Below, in pieces: positions 1 to 8,639 of a DNA stretch of 17,114 nucleotides. The DNA comes from Mediterranea massiliensis. Its GTDB lineage: Bacteria > Bacteroidota > Bacteroidia > Bacteroidales > Bacteroidaceae. Where the stretch lies: contig CATXSD010000052.1 in NCBI GenBank assembly GCA_958402075.1, positions 1 through 17,114 on the forward strand, read 5' to 3'. The notes under the pieces were generated by a model, which saw only the letters and a program-made list of their open reading frames with translations, had not been told where the DNA came from and searched no databases. Position numbers and translations under genes: made by a program. Each line of letters starts with the position of its first letter. Within the stretch, counting starts at the first letter, position 1.

Positions 1-1
1 A

Positions 2-3000
2 GAGCTGCAGAAGGCCAAGCAGCACTCCAACGACACGCCGGTGGTAAGCCCCAATACAACGGTGGACATGGATGCCGTATCCAGAAAAACCAACAACCTG
101 CGTATGCAGTTCAGCCAGGTGGCGCGCGAGCTGCCTTCACTGGCCATGGGCCCGCAAATGTTCATCCTGGCCATCAGCAACAACCTGACGATGCTGACCG
201 ATGCCATTGCAGACGTACGCAAGCAGAACGAACTGCTGAAGGCTTCCGGGAATAGTGCCGTTCCTGTATGGAAACAACTGATGAGTGCCTTATTCTCGGG
301 ACAGACGGCTCTGGTCGCATTAATCTCGATCGGCGTCTTATTCGGAAACAATATAGCGGACTGGACGAAAAAACTCTTCAAAGGAAAAGAAGCCTCCCTC
401 TCTTATGCGGACGTCCAGAAGAAAGTCGCGGACTCTTTGAAAGAAAACAGCGGAAACCTGGGAGAACAGATTGTCAAGGTCCGTTCCCTCTCCGAACGGT
501 GGAAAGAACTGGGTGATGACATGGACGCCAAAAAGAAGTTTATCAAGGAGAACCGAGAAGAACTGGACTCGCTGGGCACCTCGGTGAACAATGTGTCGGA
601 TGCGGAAAACCTGCTCGTTACAAACACCGAATCCTACATTACGGCCATGTCTTTGCGTGCGCAGGCTGCAGCCGCCCTGAAACTGGCGTCCGACGAAGCG
701 ACCAAATCGGTACAAAAACAGATGGAAATAGAGCAGGAAAAGCAGAACGGGCCTTCGTTCTGGGACAAAGTGCGTGCCACATTGGCAGCCTCGGCCCCCG
801 GTACGGTCATGCCTACTTCTGCACAAACGAATGTGACAGCCGAAGAGGTACAACAGGGACGCATCGATGGGCTGGAAGAAGAGAAACAGGCAGCTGACGA
901 AACGGAAGCAGCTTATCGCAAATTGTTCACTACGTTGACCCAACAGGCCAAGGAGGCTTTGAAAACTGCCGGTATTGATTTGTCCGGAAACGATGATGAT
1001 GAGAATAAGCATCCCCGTAAAGATTACGCCACCGAACTGGCCGAAGCCCGCCTCCGCGCCGAACAGACGGTGGAAAGACTGCGCATACAGCTGATGCAGG
1101 AAGGCATCGAGAAACGCAAGACGATGGCCCGGCAGGAATACGACGAACAGAAGGCCGACATCGACCGGCAGGAACAGGAGACGCTGGCCAAAATGGATGC
1201 CGCCCGCAAACAGGGCGACACCGTGACGGACAGCCAATACGAACAGGTGCGGCAGAACGCCAACCAGCAGCGCATCCTGCAGCAGCAGGTACTGAACCGG
1301 AAACTGACGGACATCGACCGGGAATACCAGGAACAGGCCATCGAGGCACAGATAGCATACAACAAACAATATGGCACCTATGCCGAGCAACGCGCCGCCA
1401 TCATTGCCGAAGGCCTGCGAAAGGCGGCCAAGGCCGAAACGGACGGGGACCGCGACCTGATCATGCGGCAGACGGAGGACGCCCTGAAAGGACTGGACTT
1501 CGCCCACTTCAAGGACAGCATCAACTTTGCGGACGTGTTCGGCCAGCTGGACACGCAGACCACCGACGCGCTGACCATCCTGCGGGACAAGCTGAAGGAA
1601 TACATCAACAACGCCGCGGACGAACTGGGTCCCGAAGACCTGAAGGAGCTGCAGGACGCGTTCAAGGAACTGGATCTGAAGATAGCGGAGCGTGACCCCT
1701 TCGGCGAACTGCGCAGCGGAATGGACGAATACAGGACAGCGCAGGAGGACGTGAAGAAGGCACAGGCGGACCTGAATACCGTGATGCAGGGCGGAGAAGT
1801 GATAACCGGACTCTATACGGACGAAAACGGGCGTCTGTGCAAGAACCTGCTTACGCTGGAGCAGGCCGAGGCCAACCTGAACAGCGCCCAGCAAAAGCGG
1901 CAGCAGACGCTGGAGAAGCTGACCCGGTCGGCCAACTCCATCGGAGCCCAGGGCATGCAGGTAGTGAACGCCGGACGCGACATTGTAGAGATGCTCGGAA
2001 ACTTCGGCGTGGAAGTGCCGGAAGCCGTGACCGCCACACTCGACGGCCTCGGACAGGTGATGTCCGGACTGGAAAGCATCGACCTGACCAAACCCTTCTC
2101 CATGATAACCGGTTCCGTCAGCATCCTGACAGGGATTGGGAATACCATTGCGGGACTGTTCGGCGGCGGACGTGACTTCTCGGACTACGAAGAACTGAAG
2201 TCGCGGTACGAAGCCCTGTCCGACATCTGGGACACGCTCATCTCCAAGAAGCAGGAGTACATCGACATCGACTACGGTGTGGAGGCACAGAAGGCGGCAG
2301 ACGAAGCCCGGCAGCTGGTGGAGGTCAGCATCCAACGGCAGCGGCAGCTGGCACAGGCTCTGGCAGGGAGCGGTGCGGGATGGTTCTCGCACTCGGAAGG
2401 CTACAAGGTGAACGACCGCCTGGGAACGGCCGACTGGAAACGTCTGTCGGAACTGGTGGGCCAACAGGTAGGCAGCCTGAACGATGTGCTCAACCTCGAC
2501 GCGGACATCATCGGCAAAGTGCTCCAGGACGAAACATTTGTCTCCGTACTTACCTCTGTCAACTCCGAATTCATCACCTACATCGAGAACATCGAGAAAT
2601 ATGGCGAACAGCTGGAGGAAATAGCCCGGCAGGAGCAGGAAGCCATTACCGGCATCGGCTTCGACGCCTTCAAGGACGGGTACATCGATATGCTGGCCGA
2701 CCTGGACAGCACGAACGAGGATTTCGCCAAGAACTTCGAGCAATACCTGCAGAACGCCATCCTGCGGTCGCTCATCGCCAACAAATATGCGGCAGACATC
2801 AAGGCCCTGTATGACGACTGGGCGGAAATGGGGGCCGACGGCCTGAGCAAGGAGGAAGTGGAGGCACTGAGACAGCAACAGCAGGAACTGACCGACCGGC
2901 TGCTGAAGGAACGGGAACAATTGAAGGACCTCTTCGGATGGACTTCGGACGAAGCAGCGACGGGAAGCAGCCAGTCGCCCCAAAGCGGCGCACTGACCAC

Positions 3001-3211
3001 GATGAGCCAGGACAGCATCTCGACCTTTGAAGGCATAGGCCGCAGCGTGCAGACTCACCTGATCAGCATCGACAAGGTGGTGCAGGAAATCAGACAGGCG
3101 GGCAAGGAAGACAGCGAGGCACTGATGCAGATTGTGGCCAACACGTCGCACCTGCTGCCCATCCGTGAACTGCTGGAAAAGTTTGACAGGGAAGGAATAA
3201 AAATGCAATGA
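2..3211 (+). CDS. Phage tail tape measure protein (5' end outside window)
   Basis: The reading frame is open from the first complete codon, so the gene begins upstream; 1,069 residues are visible. Tape measure proteins set tail length and are threaded through the tail tube before DNA ejection. Supporting features are great length, a long charged coiled-coil stretch (about nt 1020-1400, rich in E, R, Q, A and K), a hydrophobic segment near nt 285-350, and a Gly-rich hydrophobic stretch near nt 1985-2170 ending in GLFGGG. The C-terminal third returns to charged helices. The stop is one base before the next ATG, consistent with a tail operon. The family is inferred from architecture and gene order; no enzymatic motif is seen. 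GTG at 41 is only an in-frame codon after at least 13 open codons and is not taken as the start. Confidence 0.85.
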   Translation, partial: ELQKAKQHSNDTPVVSPNTTVDMDAVSRKTNNLRMQFSQVARELPSLAMGPQMFILAISNNLTMLTDAIADVRKQNELLKASGNSAVPVWKQLMSALFSGQTALVALISIGVLFGNNIADWTKKLFKGKEASLSYADVQKKVADSLKENSGNLGEQIVKVRSLSERWKELGDDMDAKKKFIKENREELDSLGTSVNNVSDAENLLVTNTESYITAMSLRAQAAAALKLASDEATKSVQKQMEIEQEKQNGPSFWDKVRATLAASAPGTVMPTSAQTNVTAEEVQQGRIDGLEEEKQAADETEAAYRKLFTTLTQQAKEALKTAGIDLSGNDDDENKHPRKDYATELAEARLRAEQTVERLRIQLMQEGIEKRKTMARQEYDEQKADIDRQEQETLAKMDAARKQGDTVTDSQYEQVRQNANQQRILQQQVLNRKLTDIDREYQEQAIEAQIAYNKQYGTYAEQRAAIIAEGLRKAAKAETDGDRDLIMRQTEDALKGLDFAHFKDSINFADVFGQLDTQTTDALTILRDKLKEYINNAADELGPEDLKELQDAFKELDLKIAERDPFGELRSGMDEYRTAQEDVKKAQADLNTVMQGGEVITGLYTDENGRLCKNLLTLEQAEANLNSAQQKRQQTLEKLTRSANSIGAQGMQVVNAGRDIVEMLGNFGVEVPEAVTATLDGLGQVMSGLESIDLTKPFSMITGSVSILTGIGNTIAGLFGGGRDFSDYEELKSRYEALSDIWDTLISKKQEYIDIDYGVEAQKAADEARQLVEVSIQRQRQLAQALAGSGAGWFSHSEGYKVNDRLGTADWKRLSELVGQQVGSLNDVLNLDADIIGKVLQDETFVSVLTSVNSEFITYIENIEKYGEQLEEIARQEQEAITGIGFDAFKDGYIDMLADLDSTNEDFAKNFEQYLQNAILRSLIANKYAADIKALYDDWAEMGADGLSKEEVEALRQQQQELTDRLLKEREQLKDLFGWTSDEAATGSSQSPQSGALTTMSQDSISTFEGIGRSVQTHLISIDKVVQEIRQAGKEDSEALMQIVANTSHLLPIRELLEKFDREGIKMQ

Positions 3212-3212
3212 T

Positions 3213-3653
3213 ATGGACATGACCGGATATATGACAATGGACGGGGTGGACATCTGGACCACCTACAGGGCTTTCCTCTGCGAGAACGAGGGGGAACACA
3301 CCAACATGGACGCGCTGCTCCGCATGCCCAAGGCGAAGGACGTGACGACGGTGGACTTCCGCGAACGCAACGGCGTGGAACTGCCGCAGAACCCGGACCT
3401 GAAGCTGAGCTCCATCGAGCGGACGCTTCAGTTCATGATTGTGGCCACCAGCGCGGCGCAACGGCTCACGCTGTACCAGGCATTCCTATCGGCCCTGATG
3501 ACAGGAGTCAAAGCCTGCATGGTCAAGGATTACCGTACCTACAACCTGCTCTACCAAGACATGCCGTCGGATCCGCAATGGTACAACGGGTTGGACGGAA
3601 AGTTTGCCGTCCGTTTCTCCATCAAGTTTCTGGAGGCTTCGCCCACCGTTTAA
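3213..3653 (+). CDS. Tail protein in the distal-tail (Dit) position
   Basis: This 146-aa soluble protein begins one base after the tape measure stop and ends 22 bases before the large hub/spike gene. In siphophages the gene between the tape measure and the tail hub usually encodes the distal tail (Dit) protein, the ring joining the tube to the tip. The role is assigned from position only, because the sequence shows no motif I can name. There is no signal peptide and no convincing membrane segment. The start used is ATG 3213; an in-frame ATG at 3219 is an alternative two codons downstream. It could also be a tail completion or chaperone-like protein. Confidence 0.55.
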   Translation: MDMTGYMTMDGVDIWTTYRAFLCENEGEHTNMDALLRMPKAKDVTTVDFRERNGVELPQNPDLKLSSIERTLQFMIVATSAAQRLTLYQAFLSALMTGVKACMVKDYRTYNLLYQDMPSDPQWYNGLDGKFAVRFSIKFLEASPTV

Positions 3654-3675
3654 ACGTCATTAAAACACCCATCGA

Positions 3676-6600
3676 ATGGAACTGAAGATATACAACAGCA
3701 CAGGAGCGTTGAAGCTGACGGCCAGCCCCAACTCCACATCGACCGTCACCGGGGAAGTGATGGGCGAATATGCCGTATCGGCAGCCTTCACCCACACGGC
3801 TTTCGTACAGCTCGACGTGAACGACTATGTGCTGGTGGAGGGCGTGAAGTACAAGCTGAAGGCGGCCTACAAGCCCGTGAAGAAGAACACGCAGACCTTC
3901 AGCTACCAGGTGAAGTTCTACGCCCCGATACACGATGCGGAAGACGCACTCTTCCTCTATGAAGCGAACGGGGACACGACCACCGAATTCAGCTACGACG
4001 GAGGCCCGCGCGAGCATCTGCAGCTGTGGGTGGACAACATGAACCGCATCGCGGGGGGTAACCTGTGGAGCATCGGTACCGTGATCACCGGCGAGAACAG
4101 AACCATCGACTACCGGAACGTGTACTGCTGGGAAGCCGCTTTCGGCAGCAACGGCATCGCCGCCACCTACGACACGGAGCTGTGGGCGGACGGATATGTC
4201 GTGAACCTGTGCAAGGCTTCACGCGGAGAAATCGTGGAGCTGGGTTACCAGAAGGGACTGACGCAGCTCCAGCCCGAAGAGAACGGAGAGATGCGCTTCT
4301 TCACCCGCCTCTTCCCGCTCGGCTCGACCCGAAACATTGACCCCACGAAATACGGGGCCTCACGCCTCCAGCTTCCGTCCCGAGAAAAGTATGTGGACAG
4401 GAACGTGGACCTGTATGGCGTCAAGGAGGCCTGGGAAGAGGCCGCTTTTGCGGACATATACCCGAAATACGTCGGCAGCGTGACCTCGGTGCGCTCGGAA
4501 CAGCTGACCAATGAAGAAGGCCGGGAGTACACGGTCTATTATTTCAAAGACAGCGGAATGACATTCAATCCCAACGACTACGAGATACCGGAGTACACGA
4601 AGATGCTGGCCTTCCAGACGGGTGACCTGGCCGGACGTGGCAATGACGAAGGATCCTTCGAGGCCAACTGGCACGCCGATACACAGGAATGGGAAATCAT
4701 CAACGTCTATCCCGACGAAGAGACGCAGCTGCCGGGCGGAATGATTGTCCCGCAACCGGGTGACACCTACATACCGTGGAACTTCCGCATGCCCGACGAA
4801 TATGTCACTGCTGCGGAGGAAGCCTATCGTCAGGCGGTGGACGACTTCCTGGCGTCCTACAGCTTCGACCCCACGAAATACACCGCCCCGACCGACCGCC
4901 ACTACATCGAGCGCAATGCCGTTCCGCTTATGGTGGGCCAGAACGTCCGCCTGCTGTCCGACGAATACTTTACCGGCGGATATAAGGATACCCGAATCAC
5001 CAAAGTGGTGCGTAAACTGAACGACCTCTGCCAGGCCACCCTCACCTGCACCGACAAAATCGGGACAGGATGGAAAACCTCCGTGGACAACCAGCTCAGT
5101 TCGCTGCAGTACAAGCTGTCGAAACAGGCAGAACAGGCGGTGATAGACATCATCAAGACAACAGACACGAAAACCCCGAGCGACTGGAATGTTTTTTCGG
5201 CATTGAAATCACTGGCCATGTTCCTCAGAAAGGACAAGGACGATACCGCTTCCGGGATAATCACCTTTTTAAAAGGGCTTATCTCCGACAATATCCAATC
5301 CAGAGACTTCACCTCCGGTCCGTTCGGGACTGGGTTCATAGTCAAGCGTGACCCGAAGACCGGGAAAAGCTACATAGAAGCCGATGAGATATACATCAGG
5401 CTGAAGGCTTACTTTGACACTCTTGAAATCAAACATTTGTCTCACGTAGGTGGACGCATCGTTCTGTCTCCAGCAAGTATGGAGTGCAACAAGGTAGAGA
5501 TACTAAGTGGAGAGTCAGAAACCCTGTTTGATAAAGCAGGGAGCCAGCTTTTTGATGTGAATGGTGAACCCCTGTCTGCCATGCTGGCTGGAGGAGAGCA
5601 GGTATATAGATGCTACTTTAATAACACCGATGGAGAAAAGGAAATCGTGAACGAGTTCGCCATCGACGATCTTGCCCAATGCCGTGAGTTCAATGTAAAG
5701 ACAAACATATCTCACAACGTATCAAACCAGTATTATTGGAGGCGTGTCGTTGGTCTCGGCGATAATTACATAGACTTGTCAATTACCGACTGCGATGACG
5801 GAAGTATGATACCAAAGGCTGGAGATACGATCGTAACCATCGGGAATAAGACAGACGCAAACAGACAGCATGTTATATTCCTTTCATCATACGATGATGA
5901 CGCCCCCTGCTTCAAGCTGTATAGCGGTATCAATGACTATTCGATGCTGAACAAGGAAGTGACGGTCATATCCCCCAATGCTGACAAGAATGTGTTTACG
6001 GGCAAGGTTGTCATCAAACCCGGATCCGTCGGCTTCGGCAATTTGACCGATGCTCCGGACATGGGCCTTATTGAGTCAGAAATAAATAATGCCAAGGAAG
6101 ATGCTGCCAATGCACAAGAAGCAGCTTCCAATGCCCAAGAGGATGTTTCGGATCTGAAAGGGTACGTTGATGGAGCTTTTGCCGATGGAATTATCACAGA
6201 GGCGGAAGCCAAGGCTATCGCAACCTACATCAATACGGTGGAAAACACCTCGCAGGCCGCCGCCAAGGCATATTCAGAGCTGTACAACAACAGTTATCTG
6301 GAAGGTTCCGCCAAAGTGTCCCTCGGCAATTCGTATGCGTCCTTCGTGAGTTACAAGAATGCTCTGATTAACGCCATTGAAACGGCGATTTCTGACGGGA
6401 AGACTACCACAGCAGAGAAAGAAGCGGTGGACAATGCCTTCGCAAGTTATAACACTGCCTACGCTTCCCTTTCCACCGCCATCGAAACGGCCAACAAGTC
6501 CATACAGGACAAGCTGAAGAGCTATTCAGACAATGCACAGAAAGCTGCTGACGAGGCCAAGAACAACGCAGCGCAGGCGATGGAAGACGTGAATGAGGCA

Positions 6601-8484
6601 AAGAATGCCGTATCCGACCTGAACGAATATGTGGACGGTGCTTTCTCTGACGGTATTATCTCAGAAGCGGAAGCGAAAGCGATAGGTACTTACATCAACA
6701 CCGTGACAGCAACCAAGAAGGAGGTAGACGCAACCTACACAGCACTGTATAACAATGAATATCTTACAGGAACATACAAAATATTGTTGTATACTAATAA
6801 GTATCAGTTTGATACAGCTACTACCAATCTAATAACAGCCATTCAGTCGGCCATTGCGGACGGCAAGGCCACAACTTCTGAAAAAACTAACGTAGACAAT
6901 AAGTTTACAGCATTCAATACGGCTTATGCTAATTTGGCCACAGCTATAGAAAATGCGAATAAGGCCATTCAAGACAAGATAAAGGAAGAGGCTGTTGCAG
7001 AAGCTAAAAGTGACCTGGACGCACAGATAGGCGAAGTCTCGTTAGCGGATAAGAACGAGATAGCCAAAAACATGGGTTACGCAAGTTATGACGAGATGAA
7101 GTATTATGCCGAACGCGCCCAAACGGTCATCAAGGGAGGAAGTATCAATACCGAATTGATAGAGGCAAGTCTGCTTATAACGTCGCAGATTATTGCCAAC
7201 GCAATTAAAACAAATGCACTGAATGTAAATGACAATTTTATTGTTAATACAGATGGTTCCGTAAGTGCAAATGGCACAATAACCGCTGAAGAAGGAAGAA
7301 GAAAGGCTATTGTATCAAACGGATTTATAAGGCTTATGGCGATGGCCGAAAACTGGCTAAATTTTAGTGAGATTCTTAGAATAACATCAAACGACGACTA
7401 CGAACCTGAAATATATATGCAGGGGCGTGCACATGGAATGCGTTATTTATCTGTAACTCCAAATGGAATAACATTTGATTATGTTTCTACATCAACAGGC
7501 AAAAGAACTTCTTTAACAATAGACCCAACAGTTATAGGAGCAGGTATGACAAATGCTGTGATTAAAAAGACGTCAGATGGAATGTTATATGTAGCTGAAA
7601 ACGAAGAAACAAAATATAAACTAACTATTAATATTTCAGGTAATGGTACAACATCCCCCTCTCCTGGCGATAAGTATGTAACAAGCGGTAGCACTATAAG
7701 GATAATAGCATATCCCGATGAAGGATATGAATTTGATAGATGGAGTGACGGTGGATCACAGAGTCATAATATAGTTGTAAGTTATGACGGTTATTCTGTA
7801 ACAGCGTATTTTACAAAGAAGGAAGATACAAAATATACTTTGTCTCTTTCATCCAGTCCATCCTATGCCGGTTCTGCAAGCGGAGGGGGTTCTTATTCGG
7901 CAGGAACTAAAGCCTACGTTACAGCTACTGCTAATTCAGGCTATCGGTTTGTGCGTTGGTCGGACGGCGGTGCACAATCACACTACGTGACTATGGACGC
8001 GAACAAATCCCTTACCGCATACTTTGAGGCTTATTCTGTGACCGGAGACGAAATATTCAGTGGAACTGCTTTGACAAGTTCAACGTACTGGAAAGCGAAC
8101 GGAGATGCGTCCGTTGTGTCTGTAACAGGCGGAGTGGCCACGCTGAAGTTTACTGGAAATACGAACAGCGGGAATGATATAACATTTAATAAGGGGTACT
8201 TAGGCGGGAAGTTGGAGCAAGGGCATAAGTATCGCCTGTCGTTATCAATCAAGGCTTCTTCAACAACATACCTTGTTGGATTGATAGGTACTGATATGGA
8301 CATCTCAAAGAGCATATCATCTGATGGTGTAATATATGGAGAGGAAATAACAACTTCTTATAGAAACATATCAATAGAGATTACTGCTGACAACAGGGAT
8401 AGCAATGCTTCAGATGCCCTGCATTTGGTTGTCACATCTGCATGCACTGTTTACATTAACGACATATCATTGAAGGAGGTATAG
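3676..8484 (+). CDS. Large modular tail hub/spike protein (Tal-like) with internal repeats
   Basis: This 1,602-aa protein lies where siphophages encode the tail-associated hub or spike. Its layout by residue is: about 1-480, a GC-rich conserved-looking N-terminal region likely to form the hub; about 486-800, a linker and shaft; about 819-1105, two copies of an Ala-rich helical unit with a 155-residue period, each carrying GAF[AS]DGII[TS]EAEAKAI and later DGK[TA]TT[AS]EK; about 1105-1310, an AT-rich region; 1312-1383 and 1385-1451, two InlB-B-like beta repeats sharing RWSDGG[SA]QSH; and about 1455-1602, a Ser/Thr-rich beta domain resembling carbohydrate-binding modules. I infer that the C-terminal modules contact the host surface. 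No peptidase or glycosidase active site is recognisable. Base composition changes within the gene, from GC-rich before about 5.2 kb to AT-rich around 6.8-7.9 kb, which suggests module exchange. Confidence 0.8.
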   Translation: MELKIYNSTGALKLTASPNSTSTVTGEVMGEYAVSAAFTHTAFVQLDVNDYVLVEGVKYKLKAAYKPVKKNTQTFSYQVKFYAPIHDAEDALFLYEANGDTTTEFSYDGGPREHLQLWVDNMNRIAGGNLWSIGTVITGENRTIDYRNVYCWEAAFGSNGIAATYDTELWADGYVVNLCKASRGEIVELGYQKGLTQLQPEENGEMRFFTRLFPLGSTRNIDPTKYGASRLQLPSREKYVDRNVDLYGVKEAWEEAAFADIYPKYVGSVTSVRSEQLTNEEGREYTVYYFKDSGMTFNPNDYEIPEYTKMLAFQTGDLAGRGNDEGSFEANWHADTQEWEIINVYPDEETQLPGGMIVPQPGDTYIPWNFRMPDEYVTAAEEAYRQAVDDFLASYSFDPTKYTAPTDRHYIERNAVPLMVGQNVRLLSDEYFTGGYKDTRITKVVRKLNDLCQATLTCTDKIGTGWKTSVDNQLSSLQYKLSKQAEQAVIDIIKTTDTKTPSDWNVFSALKSLAMFLRKDKDDTASGIITFLKGLISDNIQSRDFTSGPFGTGFIVKRDPKTGKSYIEADEIYIRLKAYFDTLEIKHLSHVGGRIVLSPASMECNKVEILSGESETLFDKAGSQLFDVNGEPLSAMLAGGEQVYRCYFNNTDGEKEIVNEFAIDDLAQCREFNVKTNISHNVSNQYYWRRVVGLGDNYIDLSITDCDDGSMIPKAGDTIVTIGNKTDANRQHVIFLSSYDDDAPCFKLYSGINDYSMLNKEVTVISPNADKNVFTGKVVIKPGSVGFGNLTDAPDMGLIESEINNAKEDAANAQEAASNAQEDVSDLKGYVDGAFADGIITEAEAKAIATYINTVENTSQAAAKAYSELYNNSYLEGSAKVSLGNSYASFVSYKNALINAIETAISDGKTTTAEKEAVDNAFASYNTAYASLSTAIETANKSIQDKLKSYSDNAQKAADEAKNNAAQAMEDVNEAKNAVSDLNEYVDGAFSDGIISEAEAKAIGTYINTVTATKKEVDATYTALYNNEYLTGTYKILLYTNKYQFDTATTNLITAIQSAIADGKATTSEKTNVDNKFTAFNTAYANLATAIENANKAIQDKIKEEAVAEAKSDLDAQIGEVSLADKNEIAKNMGYASYDEMKYYAERAQTVIKGGSINTELIEASLLITSQIIANAIKTNALNVNDNFIVNTDGSVSANGTITAEEGRRKAIVSNGFIRLMAMAENWLNFSEILRITSNDDYEPEIYMQGRAHGMRYLSVTPNGITFDYVSTSTGKRTSLTIDPTVIGAGMTNAVIKKTSDGMLYVAENEETKYKLTINISGNGTTSPSPGDKYVTSGSTIRIIAYPDEGYEFDRWSDGGSQSHNIVVSYDGYSVTAYFTKKEDTKYTLSLSSSPSYAGSASGGGSYSAGTKAYVTATANSGYRFVRWSDGGAQSHYVTMDANKSLTAYFEAYSVTGDEIFSGTALTSSTYWKANGDASVVSVTGGVATLKFTGNTNSGNDITFNKGYLGGKLEQGHKYRLSLSIKASSTTYLVGLIGTDMDISKSISSDGVIYGEEITTSYRNISIEITADNRDSNASDALHLVVTSACTVYINDISLKEV
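6130..6999 (+). repeat. Two diverged copies of a 465-nt coding repeat in the tail spike
   Basis: VSDL codons begin at 6145 and again at 6610, giving a 465-nt (155-aa) period. Copy 1 spans about 6130-6594 and copy 2 about 6595-6999, the second being slightly shorter. Shared landmarks are GAF[AS]DGII[TS]EAEAKAI, TYINTV, LYNN[SE]YL, DGK[TA]TT[AS]EK, FNTAYA or YNTAYA, and IQDK[LI]K. Many codons differ between copies while residues match, so the duplication is old and the protein has been constrained. The sequence predicts extended helical bundles separated by short DG-containing loops. Confidence 0.8.
7609..8028 (+). repeat. Tandem InlB-B-like beta repeats in the tail spike
   Basis: Two units of about 70 residues (7609-7824 and 7828-8028) each follow the pattern TKY[KT]L, a GG/GS turn, GY[ER]F[DV]RWSDGG[SA]QSH, and [VL]TAYF. 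This resembles the divergent InlB B-repeat (Flg_new-like) family found in Gram-positive and Bacteroidota surface proteins. The first copy is AT-rich while the second is clearly richer in G and C, so they did not arise by a recent simple duplication. Confidence 0.7.
8473..8480 (+). promoter_or_regulatory. Strong Shine-Dalgarno-like site before the lipoprotein gene
   Basis: AAGGAGGT sits five bases before ATG 8486, inside the last codons of the spike gene (Lys-Glu-Val-stop). Classical Shine-Dalgarno sites are uncommon in Bacteroidota, so this match helps choose the start of the small gene. It may partly be a coincidence of the encoded residues. Confidence 0.5.
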
Positions 8485-8485
8485 T

Positions 8486-8635
8486 ATGAAAGTATTACTA
8501 TTAGCATCAATAGCAGTTATCGTGGTCTCATGCGGGTATCCGTTTGAGCCATACGTTGAGCCGGAATGCGAGAACAATATCGAGATTGTGACCGATACGA
8601 CAACAAATGAAGTAACAATAACTATAGAAATCTGA
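8486..8635 (+). CDS. Small phage-encoded lipoprotein (49 aa)
   Basis: The translation begins MKVLLLASIAVIVVSCGYPF: a Lys-initiated hydrophobic signal of 15 residues followed by a V-V-S-C lipobox, so Cys16 would be lipidated and the mature protein would have 34 residues. The gene starts one base after the spike stop and ends four bases before the fibre start, so it belongs to the tail operon. Mature features are three prolines (Pro-Phe-Glu-Pro, Val-Glu-Pro), a second Cys and a Thr-rich C terminus. The function is unknown. Known small phage lipoproteins of this size include outer-membrane spanin subunits (Rz1-like) and superinfection-exclusion or receptor-masking proteins (Cor, Llp, Ltp types). 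No Rz-like partner is visible. The lipoprotein assignment is firm; the role is inference. Confidence 0.75.
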   Translation: MKVLLLASIAVIVVSCGYPFEPYVEPECENNIEIVTDTTTNEVTITIEI

Positions 8636-8639
8636 AGGT

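Noticed and set aside
338..3262. A 974-codon open frame on the - strand, antisense to the tape measure gene
   Set aside because: It mirrors the codon bias of the GC-rich + strand gene. Its translation is rich in His, Leu, Arg, Val and Gln without domains, and the + frame fits the tail operon with tight gene spacing.
3622..4902. Several - strand open frames of 95-180 codons opposite the tail spike
   Set aside because: They are shadows of the GC-rich spike reading frame, with no motifs, start signals or independent context.
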